Shown one piece after another: positions 56,026 to 64,000 of a stretch of 64,000 bases of DNA. Under the pieces are notes generated by a model. It had not been told where the DNA came from, searched no databases, and saw nothing but the letters and a program-made list of their open reading frames with translations. Every line of letters begins with the position of its first letter. Position 1 is the first letter of the stretch. A program made the position numbers and the translations under genes. Source of the stretch: Pseudomonas chlororaphis subsp. aurantiaca (GTDB taxonomy: Bacteria; Pseudomonadota; Gammaproteobacteria; Pseudomonadales; Pseudomonadaceae); NCBI RefSeq assembly GCF_013466605.1, contig NZ_CP059162.1, positions 5,208,001-5,272,000 of the forward strand, given 5' to 3'.

Positions 56026-57282
56026 ATGACCACGGAAAAAGTTAAGTACGGCGTCCATTCCGAAGCCGGCAAACTGCGCAAAGTCATGGTTTGCTCCCCA
56101 GGCCTGGCCCATCAGCGGCTGACCCCGAACAACTGCGATGAACTGCTGTTCGATGATGTGATCTGGGTCAACCAGGCCAAGCGCGACCATTTCGACTTCG
56201 TCACCAAAATGCGCGAGCGTGGGATCGAGGTCCTGGAAATGCACAACCTGCTGACCGATACGGTGCAGAACCCCGAAGCCCTGAAATGGATTCTGGATCG
56301 CAAGATCACCCCCGACACCGTCGGCGTCGGCCTGACCAACGAAGTGCGCAGCTGGCTCGAAAGCCTGGAGCCGCGCAAGCTGGCCGAGTTCCTGATCGGC
56401 GGCGTGGCCGGCGAGGACCTGCCGGAAAGCGAAGGCGCCAGCGTGATCAAGATGTACCGCGACTACCTGGGCCACTCCAGCTTCCTGCTGCCGCCGCTGC
56501 CCAACACCCAGTTCACCCGCGACACCACCTGCTGGATCTACGGCGGCGTGACGCTCAACCCGATGTACTGGCCGGCCCGGCGCCAGGAAACCCTGCTGGC
56601 CAGCGCCATCTATAAATTCCACCCCGAGTTCACCCACGCCGACTTCGAGATCTGGTACGGCGACCCGGACAAGGATCACGGCCAGGCCACCCTCGAGGGC
56701 GGTGACGTCATGCCGATCGGCAATGGCGTGGTGTTGATCGGCATGGGCGAGCGGACCTCGCGCCAGGCCATCGGCCAGCTTGCGCAATCCCTGTTCGCCA
56801 AGGGCGCGGTAGAAAAAGTCGTGGTCGCCGGTCTGCCGAAATCCCGCGCGGCGATGCACCTGGACACTGTGTTCAGCTTTTGCGACCGCGACCTGGTCAC
56901 GGTCTTCCCGGAAGTGGTCAAGGAAATCGTGCCGTTCGTCATCCGTCCCGACGCCAGCAAGCCCTATGGCATGGACGTGCGACGGGAGAACAAATCGTTC
57001 ATCGAAGTGGTAGCCGAATCCCTCAATCTCAAGCAACTGCGCGTGGTGGAGACCGGCGGCAACAGCTTCGCCGCAGAACGCGAGCAGTGGGACGACGGCA
57101 ACAACGTGGTGGCCCTGGAACCGGGCGTGGTCATCGGCTATGACCGCAACACCTACACCAACACCCTGCTGCGCAAGGCCGGCGTGGAAGTGATCACCAT
57201 CAGCGCCAGTGAACTCGGTCGCGGCCGTGGCGGCGGCCACTGCATGACCTGCCCGATCATCCGCGACCCGATCGATTACTAA
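56026..57282 (+). CDS. arcA: Arginine deiminase
   Basis: A 418-aa enzyme hydrolysing arginine to citrulline and ammonia. The guanidino-modifying fold shows [43 protein letters not shown] and the C-terminal [12 protein letters not shown] with the nucleophilic cysteine. TGGAGGAT precedes the ATG; 36 bp after arcD. Confidence 0.97.
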   Translation: MTTEKVKYGVHSEAGKLRKVMVCSPGLAHQRLTPNNCDELLFDDVIWVNQAKRDHFDFVTKMRERGIEVLEMHNLLTDTVQNPEALKWILDRKITPDTVGVGLTNEVRSWLESLEPRKLAEFLIGGVAGEDLPESEGASVIKMYRDYLGHSSFLLPPLPNTQFTRDTTCWIYGGVTLNPMYWPARRQETLLASAIYKFHPEFTHADFEIWYGDPDKDHGQATLEGGDVMPIGNGVVLIGMGERTSRQAIGQLAQSLFAKGAVEKVVVAGLPKSRAAMHLDTVFSFCDRDLVTVFPEVVKEIVPFVIRPDASKPYGMDVRRENKSFIEVVAESLNLKQLRVVETGGNSFAAEREQWDDGNNVVALEPGVVIGYDRNTYTNTLLRKAGVEVITISASELGRGRGGGHCMTCPIIRDPIDY

Positions 57283-57306
57283 GCGCCTCTTATTCCGACA
57301 TAGCAG

Positions 57307-57339
57307 CTTGCCGTTGCCCCCACGAAGGGCCTCGGCAAG
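57307..57339. other. Intercistronic hairpin between arcA and arcB
   Basis: CTTGCCG / CGGCAAG with an inner GCCC / GGGC stem; no T-tract. It is probably an mRNA processing or stability element, since arc transcripts are processed in P. aeruginosa. Confidence 0.65.
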
Positions 57340-57368
57340 TGGACGACCGAAATCAAAGGAGATCCATC

Positions 57369-58379
57369 ATGGCTTTCAATATCCACAACCGTAATCTGCT
57401 GAGCCTCGAGCACCACACCGCACGTGAGCTGCGCTACCTGCTCGACCTGTCCCGCGACCTCAAGCGCGCCAAGTACACCGGCACCGAGCAGCAGCACCTC
57501 AAGGGCAACAACATCGCCCTGATCTTCGAGAAAACCTCGACCCGTACCCGCTGCGCCTTCGAGGTAGCCGCCTATGACCAGGGCGCCAACGTCACCTACA
57601 TCGACCCGAACTCGTCGCAGATCGGCCACAAGGAAAGCATGAAGGACACCGCCCGCGTGCTCGGGCGCATGTACGACGCCATCGAGTACCGCGGCTTCAA
57701 GCAGGAAATCGTCGAAGAACTGGCAAAATTCGCCGGGGTGCCGGTGTTCAACGGCCTGACCGACGAATACCACCCGACCCAGATGATCGCCGACGTGCTG
57801 ACCATGCGTGAGCACGCCGACAAGCCGATCCACGACATCAGCTACGCCTACCTGGGCGACGCCCGCAACAACATGGGCAACTCGCTGCTGCTGGTGGGCG
57901 CCAAGCTCGGCATGGACGTGCGCATCTGCGCGCCAAAGGCCCTGTGGCCCCATGACGACCTGGTCAGCCGCTGCAAGAAGTACGCGGAAGAAAGCGGCGC
58001 CCGCATCACCCTGACCGAAGACCCGAAAGCCGCGGTCAAGGGCGTCGACTTCATCCACACCGACGTCTGGGTATCGATGGGCGAGCCGGTGGAAGCCTGG
58101 GCCGAACGCATCCAGCAACTGCTGCCGTACCAGGTCAACGCCGAGCTGATGAAGGCCACCGGCAACCCACGGACCAAGTTCATGCACTGCCTGCCGGCGT
58201 TCCACAACAGCGATACCAAGGTCGGCAAGCAGATCGCCGAGCAGTATCCGCACCTGGCCAACGGCATCGAAGTGACCGACGACGTGTTCGAGTCGCCGGC
58301 CTGCATCGCCTTCGAGCAAGCGGAAAACCGCATGCACACCATCAAGGCGATCCTGGTCTCGACCCTGGCCGACCTGTAA
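57369..58379 (+). CDS. arcB: Ornithine carbamoyltransferase, catabolic
   Basis: A 336-aa transcarbamylase running citrulline phosphorolysis. Carbamoyl-phosphate site [38 protein letters not shown], and the ornithine-site [17 protein letters not shown] are present. Length and neighbourhood mark it as the catabolic (ArcB) rather than the anabolic (ArgF) enzyme. ATG 57369 follows AAAGGAGA. Confidence 0.96.
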   Translation: MAFNIHNRNLLSLEHHTARELRYLLDLSRDLKRAKYTGTEQQHLKGNNIALIFEKTSTRTRCAFEVAAYDQGANVTYIDPNSSQIGHKESMKDTARVLGRMYDAIEYRGFKQEIVEELAKFAGVPVFNGLTDEYHPTQMIADVLTMREHADKPIHDISYAYLGDARNNMGNSLLLVGAKLGMDVRICAPKALWPHDDLVSRCKKYAEESGARITLTEDPKAAVKGVDFIHTDVWVSMGEPVEAWAERIQQLLPYQVNAELMKATGNPRTKFMHCLPAFHNSDTKVGKQIAEQYPHLANGIEVTDDVFESPACIAFEQAENRMHTIKAILVSTLADL

Positions 58380-58421
58380 CCACGATGACCGGGCCGATCG
58401 CCTGGCGGCCGGCCCCTCGAC

Positions 58422-58493
58422 CTGTAGGCGCGAGCTTGCCCGCGATGGCGTCGAACCTGACACCGCACCATCGCAAGCAAGCCACGCGCCCAC
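58422..58493. repeat. Inverted REP pair between arcB and arcC
   Basis: TGTAGGCGCGAGCTTGCCCGCGATGG and inverse CATCGCAAGCAAGCCACGCGCCCAC inside the arc operon. A slightly diverged family B doublet. Confidence 0.78.
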
Positions 58494-58523
58494 GGGATCA
58501 CCGAATTCTGGAAGGAATGCATT

Positions 58524-59453
58524 ATGCGTATCGTCGTCGCATTGGGCGGCAACGCCCTGCTCCGCCGTGGTGAACCCATGACCGCGGACAATCAACGCGC
58601 CAATATCCGGATCGCCACCGAACAGATCGCCAAGATCCATCCCGGCAACCAGCTGGTGATCGCCCACGGCAACGGTCCGCAGGTCGGCCTGCTGTCGCTG
58701 CAGGCGGCGGCCTACACCTCGGTGTCGCCTTACCCGCTGGACGTGCTCGGCGCCGAAACCGAAGGCATGATCGGCTACATCATCGAACAGGAACTGGGCA
58801 ACCTGCTGGACTTCGAAGTGCCCTTCGCCACCCTGCTGACCCAGGTCGAGGTCGACGCCAAGGACCCGGCGTTCCAGAACCCGAGCAAGCCCATCGGTCC
58901 GGTCTACAGCAAGGAAGAGGCGGAAAAACTGGCCAAGGAAAAAGGCTGGGCCATCGCCCCCGATGGCGACAAGTACCGCCGCGTGGTGGCCAGCCCGAAA
59001 CCCAAGCGCATCTTTGAAATCCGCCCGATCAAATGGCTGCTGGAAAAGAGCAGTATCGTGATCTGCGCCGGCGGTGGCGGCATCCCGACCATGTACGGTG
59101 AGGACGGCAAGCTCAAGGGCATCGAGGCGGTGATCGACAAGGACCTGTGCTCGGCGCTGCTGGCCGAACAGTTGGAGGCCGATCTGCTGGTGATCGCCAC
59201 CGACGTCAACGCGGCCTTTATCGACTGGGGCAAGCCGTCGCAGAAAGCCATTGCCCAGGCGCACCCGGACGAAATGGAAAAGCTCGGCTTCGCCGCCGGC
59301 TCCATGGGACCGAAGGTCCAGGCAGCCTGCGAGTTCGCCCGCCATACTGGAAAAGTCGCGGTGATCGGTTCACTCTCGGACATCGAAGCGATCGTCCAGG
59401 GCAAGGCCGGTACGCGCATCAGCACCGCCCAGCCAGGCATCACCTACCGATAA
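58524..59453 (+). CDS. arcC: Carbamate kinase
   Basis: A 309-aa kinase making ATP from carbamoyl phosphate. N-terminal [52 protein letters not shown] and [19 protein letters not shown] are all family features. Fourth gene of arcDABC, separated from arcB by a REP doublet. Confidence 0.96.
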   Translation: MRIVVALGGNALLRRGEPMTADNQRANIRIATEQIAKIHPGNQLVIAHGNGPQVGLLSLQAAAYTSVSPYPLDVLGAETEGMIGYIIEQELGNLLDFEVPFATLLTQVEVDAKDPAFQNPSKPIGPVYSKEEAEKLAKEKGWAIAPDGDKYRRVVASPKPKRIFEIRPIKWLLEKSSIVICAGGGGIPTMYGEDGKLKGIEAVIDKDLCSALLAEQLEADLLVIATDVNAAFIDWGKPSQKAIAQAHPDEMEKLGFAAGSMGPKVQAACEFARHTGKVAVIGSLSDIEAIVQGKAGTRISTAQPGITYR

Positions 59454-59514
59454 GAGAAATTCAGGGTGCAGGCTCCCGGCCTGCACCTCTCCCATGTCTT
59501 GAAAGGAGAGAACC

Positions 59515-59877
59515 ATGGCCCAGTTCGAACCCGGTCATTTGCACATCGAACGACACGCTCTGAACAAGGACGATGTCAGCTACAACATCTGTATCGACTA
59601 CGAGGTCGCGCAGGATCCCAAGGAAGGCAAGGGGATGCAGTTCAAGATGCACGGAACGATTGAGGGCAAGGCGGTCGACGAACCGTTCTTCCTGCCCAAG
59701 GACCAGGCATACAACTTCGCCAGCAACGTGACGAAAATCGCCGAGAAATACGGGATTCCCAAGGCGCTGAGCAGCATCGGTTCGCTGCACAAATACTACG
59801 ACGCGATGTTCGAGGACGTGCGGGTGCAGTTGAACGTGAAATCCGGGGATCCTATCAAACCCGAACACCTCGAATAA
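59515..59877 (+). CDS. DUF5064-like protein behind arcC
   Basis: A 120-aa soluble protein, probably of the DUF5064 family of pseudomonads (MAQFEPGHLHIERHALNKDD start). The body is beta-rich (YNICIDYEVAQDPKEGKGMQ, FKMHGTIEGKAVDEPFFLPK) followed by a helical NFASNVTKIAEKYGIPKALS segment. No signal peptide. GGAGAG precedes the ATG and it starts 61 bp after arcC, so it is likely the last gene of the arc transcript. Function unknown. Confidence 0.75.
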   Translation: MAQFEPGHLHIERHALNKDDVSYNICIDYEVAQDPKEGKGMQFKMHGTIEGKAVDEPFFLPKDQAYNFASNVTKIAEKYGIPKALSSIGSLHKYYDAMFEDVRVQLNVKSGDPIKPEHLE

Positions 59878-59907
59878 CCTCCCGGGCATCATCTGCCCCG
59901 CTTGCTT

Positions 59908-60010
59908 GCAGGAGCGAGGCTTGCCCGCGGTGGTCGTCAAGGATGACGCGGGAAGCCTGACATGCCGCGTCGTCCTTGAGTTCATCGCGAGCAAGCTTCG
60001 CGCCTTCAGA
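59908..60010. repeat. Inverted REP pair (family B, long form)
   Basis: GCAGGAGCGAGGCTTGCCCGCGG and inverse TCGCGAGCAAGCTTCGCGCCTTCAGA. The interior GTCGTCAAGGATGACGCG matches the copy at 50130-50230. It lies after the arc operon and before gcsR. Confidence 0.85.
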
Positions 60011-60096
60011 AGCCTGTGGCCACGGCGAATTTCACCAAACAGCGTCCGCCAAGGCATACTTGCCACCCTCCGTTTTCCAGAACCCTTGTCCGCCCC

Positions 60097-61605
60097 ATGC
60101 GCATCCACGTCAGCTTTATCGACCGCGTCGGTATCACCCAGGAAGTCCTGGCCCTGCTCGGTGGGCGCAACCTCAACCTGGATGCGGTGGAGATGGTGCC
60201 GCCCAACGTCTACATCGACGCCCCGACTCTCAGCCCACAAGTGCTGGAAGAGCTGCGCGACGCGCTGTTCAGCGTGCGCGGCGTGCAGGCGGTGACGGTG
60301 GTCGACATCCTGCCCGGCCAGCGCCGCCACTTGCAGCTCGATGCCCTGCTGGCGGCGATGACCGACCCGGTGCTGGCCCTGGACAGCGCCGGCAAGGTGC
60401 TGCTGGCCAACCCGGCGCTGATCGCCCTGTATGGCCGCGAACCGGCCGGGGAAAGCGTGGCCGAACTGTTCGACGACCCGGCGCTGCTGGAAACCCTGCT
60501 GGAACAGGGCTTTCGCCTGCCCCTGCGGGAAATCACCCTCAACGGCCAGACCCTGCTGCTGGACGCCACGCCGATCACCGATGCCGGTGCGCTGCTGACC
60601 CTGTATCAGCCCAATCGCATCGGCGAGCGCCTGTCGGCCCTGCACCACGACCATGCCGAAGGCTTCGATGCCCTGCTCGGCGATTCCCCGGCCATCCGCA
60701 CCCTCAAGGCCCGCGCCCAGCGCGTCGCCGCGCTGGATGCGCCGCTGCTGATCCAGGGCGAAACCGGGACCGGCAAGGAGCTGGTGGCGCGAGCCTGCCA
60801 CGCCATCAGTGCGCGGCACGGCGCGCCTTTTCTCGCGCTGAACTGCGCCGCCTTGCCGGAGAACCTCGCCGAAAGCGAGCTGTTCGGCTATGCGCCCGGC
60901 GCCTTCACCGGCGCCCAGCGCGGCGGCAAGCCGGGGCTGATGGAACTGGCCAACCAGGGCACGGTGTTTCTCGACGAGATCGGCGAAATGTCGCCCTATT
61001 TACAGGCCAAGCTGCTGCGTTTTCTCAACGACGGCAGCTTTCGCCGGGTCGGCGGCGACCGTGAGGTCAAGGTCAATGTGCGGATCCTCAGCGCCACCCA
61101 CCGCGATCTGGAAAAGATGGTCACCGAAGGCAGCTTTCGCGAAGACCTGTTCTATCGCCTCAACGTGCTGAATGTGGAAGTGCCGCCCCTGCGCGAGCGC
61201 GGCCAGGACATCCTGCTGCTGGCGCGCTATTTCATGCAGCAGGCCTGCGCGCAGATCCAGCGCCCGGTCTGCCGCCTGGCGCCCGGCACCTATCCGGCGC
61301 TGCTGGGCAACCGCTGGCCCGGCAACGTGCGCCAGTTGCAGAACGTGATCTTCCGCGCGGCGGCGATCTGCGAAAGCAGCCTGGTGGACATCGGCGACCT
61401 GGATATCGCCGGCACCTCGGTGGCGCGCCAGAACGACACCGAAGTCGAGAGCCTGGAACAGGCCGTCGAAGAGTTCGAGAAGGCGCTGCTGGAAAGCCTG
61501 TACGTCAACTACCCCTCGACCCGCCAGCTGGCCAGCCGCCTGCAGACCTCCCACACCGCCATCGCCCATCGCCTGCGCAAGTACGGCATCCCCAACAAGC
61601 CCTGA
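60097..61605 (+). CDS. gcsR: GcsR, TyrR-like sigma-54 activator of glycine cleavage
   Basis: A 502-aa enhancer-binding protein. ACT domain at about residues 1-75, PAS-like domain at 80-185, AAA+ domain at about 205-430 (LLIQGETGTGKELVARACHA, intact sigma-54 contact loop GAFTGA, VFLDEIGEMSPYLQAKLLRF), and a TyrR-type helix-turn-helix at the end (TRQLASRLQTSHTAIAHRLR). In P. aeruginosa GcsR (PA2449) responds to glycine and activates gcvH2-gcvP2-glyA2; the same genes follow here with matching sites. ATG 60097 gives the family length. Confidence 0.93.
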   Translation: MRIHVSFIDRVGITQEVLALLGGRNLNLDAVEMVPPNVYIDAPTLSPQVLEELRDALFSVRGVQAVTVVDILPGQRRHLQLDALLAAMTDPVLALDSAGKVLLANPALIALYGREPAGESVAELFDDPALLETLLEQGFRLPLREITLNGQTLLLDATPITDAGALLTLYQPNRIGERLSALHHDHAEGFDALLGDSPAIRTLKARAQRVAALDAPLLIQGETGTGKELVARACHAISARHGAPFLALNCAALPENLAESELFGYAPGAFTGAQRGGKPGLMELANQGTVFLDEIGEMSPYLQAKLLRFLNDGSFRRVGGDREVKVNVRILSATHRDLEKMVTEGSFREDLFYRLNVLNVEVPPLRERGQDILLLARYFMQQACAQIQRPVCRLAPGTYPALLGNRWPGNVRQLQNVIFRAAAICESSLVDIGDLDIAGTSVARQNDTEVESLEQAVEEFEKALLESLYVNYPSTRQLASRLQTSHTAIAHRLRKYGIPNKP

Positions 61606-61654
61606 GCCACCGCGGCTTTTGATGTTGTAGCCGCATCTGAAAGCGACCTCCACC

Positions 61655-61672
61655 TGTACTGAAAGCGCTACA
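61655..61672. promoter_or_regulatory. GcsR-type site 1
   Basis: TGTACTG-AAAG-CGCTACA, a 7-4-7 inverted repeat with the same right half as sites 2 and 3. Upstream of the gcv sigma-54 promoter. Confidence 0.72.
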
Positions 61673-61673
61673 G

Positions 61674-61691
61674 TGGAACGATATCGCTACA
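61674..61691. promoter_or_regulatory. GcsR-type site 2
   Basis: TGGAACG-ATAT-CGCTACA, starting 19 bp after the start of site 1. A further degenerate TGTAATC..CGCTACG with shorter spacing lies at 61698-61713. Confidence 0.72.
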
Positions 61692-61754
61692 GACGATTGT
61701 AATCGGCGCTACGCAAGGCTTTGATCCCCATAGGCTTTTCCCTACCCCTCCAAC

Positions 61755-61772
61755 TGTAGCGATTTCGCTACA
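61755..61772. promoter_or_regulatory. GcsR-type site 3 (perfect palindrome)
   Basis: TGTAGCG-ATTT-CGCTACA with perfect 7-bp arms (8 with flanking C/G), 66 bp upstream of the sigma-54 -24 element and exactly 100 bp after the start of site 1. Confidence 0.78.
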
Positions 61773-61835
61773 GCCGTCAGCTTTCGCCTAACATCGAAAA
61801 CACATAACTCATTGATTAATAACAACTAAAAAACA

Positions 61836-61852
61836 TTGGCCGCATTTTTGCT
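61836..61852 (+). promoter_or_regulatory. Sigma-54 promoter of gcvH-gcvP
   Basis: TTGGCCGCATTTTTGCT: the -24 GG (61838-61839) and -12 GC (61850-61851) are separated by the required 10 bp. The gcvH ATG lies about 80 bp downstream. Confidence 0.88.
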
Positions 61853-61933
61853 AAGGACTTGTCCATCCAGCTCGGCCCTGCACGAGCATTCAATCGCGTC
61901 CACCAGACGAATCTGGCCCCTTGAGGAGTTTCC

Positions 61934-62317
61934 ATGAGCGAGTTGCGTTTTACTGAAGATCACGAATGGCTGCGTACCGAAGCCGATGGCAGCGTTACCG
62001 TCGGCATCACGGCTTTCGCGCAAAACGCCCTGGGCGATGTGGTGTTCGTGCAATTGCCGGAACTGCAGGCCTACGACAAGGGCGCTGAAGCCGCCACCGT
62101 GGAATCGGTAAAAGCCGCCAGCGGCGTGTACATGCCCCTGGACGGGGAAGTGGTGGAAACCAACCCGGCCCTGGACACCAGCCCGGAGCTGGTCAACGAA
62201 GACCCGCTGGGCGACGGCTGGTTCTTCCGCTTCATTCCCGCGGATGCCGCCGCTATCGGCCAACTGCTGGATCAGGACGCCTACGACCGCCTGATCAAAG
62301 CCAACGCCGAAGCCTGA
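61934..62317 (+). CDS. gcvH: Glycine cleavage system H protein
   Basis: A 127-aa lipoyl carrier protein shuttling the methylamine group. ELRFTEDHEWLRTEADGSVT start and the lipoylation segment AATVESVKAASGVYMPLDGE, with the modified lysine in the ES-V-K-A-A motif. First gene of a gcv operon driven by the sigma-54 promoter; AGGAG precedes the ATG. Corresponds to the gcvH2 copy. Confidence 0.96.
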   Translation: MSELRFTEDHEWLRTEADGSVTVGITAFAQNALGDVVFVQLPELQAYDKGAEAATVESVKAASGVYMPLDGEVVETNPALDTSPELVNEDPLGDGWFFRFIPADAAAIGQLLDQDAYDRLIKANAEA

Positions 62318-62326
62318 GGAGCCGCC

Positions 62327-64000
62327 ATGACTCAAGTCAACCTGAGCACCGCCAACGAATTCATCGCGCGCCACATCGGCCCGCGCCAGGACGACGAGCA
62401 AGCCATGCTCAACAGCCTGGGCTTCGACTCCCTGGAAGCCTTGAGCGCCAGCGTGATCCCCGACAGCATCAAGGGCACCAGCGTCCTCGACCTGCCCGCC
62501 GGGCAGAGCGAAGCCGACGCACTGGCCTCGATCAAGGCCATCGCCGCCAAGAACCAGCTGTTCAAGACCTACATCGGCCAGGGCTACTACAACTGCCATA
62601 CGCCGTCGCCGATCCTGCGCAACCTCCTGGAAAACCCGGCCTGGTACACCGCCTACACCCCGTACCAGCCAGAAATCTCCCAGGGCCGCCTGGAAGCGCT
62701 GCTGAACTTCCAGACCCTGATCAGCGACCTCACCGGCCTGCCGATCGCCAACGCCTCCCTGCTCGACGAAGCCACCGCCGCCGCCGAAGCCATGACCTTC
62801 TGCAAACGCCTGAGCAAGAACAAGGGCAGCCACGCCTTCTTCGCCTCCAGCCATTGCCACCCGCAGACCCTCGACGTGCTGCGCACCCGTGCCGAGCCGC
62901 TGGGCATCGACGTGGTGGTCGGCGACGAGCGCAAACTGACCGACGTCAGCCCGTTCTTCGGCGCCCTGCTGCAATACCCGGCGAGCAACGGTGACCTGTT
63001 CGACTACCGCGAGCTGACCGAGCGCTTCCACGCCGCCAACGCCCTGGTGGCGGTCGCCGCCGACCTGCTGGCATTGACCGTGCTGACCCCGCCGGGTGAA
63101 TTCGGCGCCGACGTGGCCATCGGCAGTGCCCAGCGCTTCGGCGTGCCGCTGGGCTTCGGTGGCCCGCATGCGGCCTACTTCTCCACCAAGGACGCGTTCA
63201 AGCGCGATATGCCGGGCCGCCTGGTCGGGGTGTCCGTGGACCGCTTCGGCAAGCCGGCGCTGCGCCTGGCCATGCAGACCCGCGAGCAACATATCCGTCG
63301 CGAGAAAGCTACCAGCAACATCTGCACCGCCCAGGTGCTGCTGGCCAACATCGCCAGCATGTACGCCGTGTACCACGGCCCCAAAGGCCTGACCCGGATT
63401 GCCCGACGCATCCACCAGTTGACCGCGATCCTGGCCCAGGGCCTGAGCAAGCTGGGGATCAAGGTCGAGCAGGAAAGCTTCTTCGACACCCTGACCCTGC
63501 ACACCGGCGCGCGCACCTCGGCGCTGCACGACAAGGCCCGCGCCCAGCGCATCAACCTGCGGGTGATAGACACCGAGCGCCTGGGTCTGTCCCTCGACGA
63601 AACCACCGGCCAAGCCGATGTAGAGGCCCTGTGGAGCCTGCTGGCCGACGGTCAGGCGCTGCCGGACTTCGCCGCGCTGGCCAGCACGGTACAGAGCCAT
63701 ATCCCGGCGCCGCTGGTGCGCCAGTCGGCGATCCTCAGCCACCCGGTGTTCAACCGCTATCACTCGGAAACCGAGCTGATGCGCTACCTGCGCAAACTGG
63801 CGGACAAGGACCTGGCCCTGGACCGCACCATGATCCCGCTGGGCTCGTGCACCATGAAGCTCAACGCCGCCAGCGAAATGATCCCGATCACCTGGGCCGA
63901 GTTCGGTGCCCTGCACCCGTTCGCCCCGGCCGAGCAAAGCGCCGGCTACCAGCAGCTGACGTCCGAACTGGAAGCCATGCTCTGCGCCGCCACCGGCTAC
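62327..64000 (+). CDS. gcvP: Glycine dehydrogenase (decarboxylating), 5' part
   Basis: P protein of the glycine cleavage system, PLP-dependent, cut by the right edge after 558 codons (full length about 950-960). ATG 62327 lies 9 bp after gcvH with GAGGAG at the gcvH stop. Seen: [60 protein letters not shown] and [20 protein letters not shown]. The PLP lysine lies beyond the window. Confidence 0.96.
   Translation, partial: MTQVNLSTANEFIARHIGPRQDDEQAMLNSLGFDSLEALSASVIPDSIKGTSVLDLPAGQSEADALASIKAIAAKNQLFKTYIGQGYYNCHTPSPILRNLLENPAWYTAYTPYQPEISQGRLEALLNFQTLISDLTGLPIANASLLDEATAAAEAMTFCKRLSKNKGSHAFFASSHCHPQTLDVLRTRAEPLGIDVVVGDERKLTDVSPFFGALLQYPASNGDLFDYRELTERFHAANALVAVAADLLALTVLTPPGEFGADVAIGSAQRFGVPLGFGGPHAAYFSTKDAFKRDMPGRLVGVSVDRFGKPALRLAMQTREQHIRREKATSNICTAQVLLANIASMYAVYHGPKGLTRIARRIHQLTAILAQGLSKLGIKVEQESFFDTLTLHTGARTSALHDKARAQRINLRVIDTERLGLSLDETTGQADVEALWSLLADGQALPDFAALASTVQSHIPAPLVRQSAILSHPVFNRYHSETELMRYLRKLADKDLALDRTMIPLGSCTMKLNAASEMIPITWAEFGALHPFAPAEQSAGYQQLTSELEAMLCAATGY

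Noticed and set aside
61606..61933. Glycine riboswitch upstream of gcvH
   Set aside because: No tandem aptamer-like conserved blocks are visible; the spacer is explained by GcsR-type palindromes and a sigma-54 promoter.

Overview
The window is about 63% G+C and carries gene orders typical of the Pseudomonas fluorescens complex (P. chlororaphis/protegens-like). These are the eda-pgl-zwf/hexR/oprB-gtsDCBA/gltRS/glk-edd/gap glucose cluster, arcDABC, the paired fadD genes, and gcsR next to gcvH-gcvP. I assign it to chromosomal Pseudomonas from protein content and neighbourhood only. I see no rRNA, tRNA, prophage, insertion sequence or CRISPR. Nearly every gene is recognisable core or near-core metabolism, and I did not find a convincing undescribed multi-gene system. 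The points of interest are mostly regulatory DNA, duplications and a few unknown small proteins.

Layout. 1-3.9 kb: gluconate kinase (cut by the window edge) divergent from gntR, a LysR regulator divergent from a PACE-type efflux pump, and a glutathione transferase. 4-11.3 kb: an MFS transporter, a second LysR/GST pair, peptide deformylase, a YihY membrane protein, a CsbD stress protein and several unknown small proteins. 11.4-16.9 kb: two tandem long-chain acyl-CoA synthetases (fadD), a lysophospholipase-like hydrolase and an R-specific enoyl-CoA hydratase (phaJ). 17-20.2 kb: an AaeXAB-like aromatic-acid efflux operon. 20.3-22.4 kb: stress and unknown proteins and a class V aminotransferase.

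22.6-42.1 kb is the glucose region. OprB and GtsABCD bring glucose in. Glk, Zwf, Pgl, Edd and Eda run the Entner-Doudoroff pathway, then Gap follows, with methylglyoxal synthase next to it. HexR and GltR/GtrS are the local regulators. Two exact TTGT-N7-ACAA HexR-type sites lie between edd and gap. A gap-free 54-bp promoter module is shared by gtsA and an AGE-family sugar epimerase/isomerase gene. A-rich Crc/Hfq-type motifs lie at the starts of zwf, gtsA, oprB, gltR and the epimerase gene.

42.1-47.8 kb: a heme-responsive cell-surface signalling cassette (Fur-boxed ECF sigma factor, anti-sigma factor, TonB receptor with STN domain) followed by a PigA/HemO-type heme oxygenase. 48-51.6 kb: a chemoreceptor and a CoA-transferase. 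51.8-59.9 kb: alkA overlapping a second arcD paralogue, then the divergent arcD-arcA-arcB-arcC operon with an ANR box and a small unknown gene. 60.1-64 kb: gcsR and a glycine cleavage operon (gcvH, gcvP cut by the edge) with three GcsR-type sites and a sigma-54 promoter. Two families of intergenic hairpin repeats are scattered throughout.
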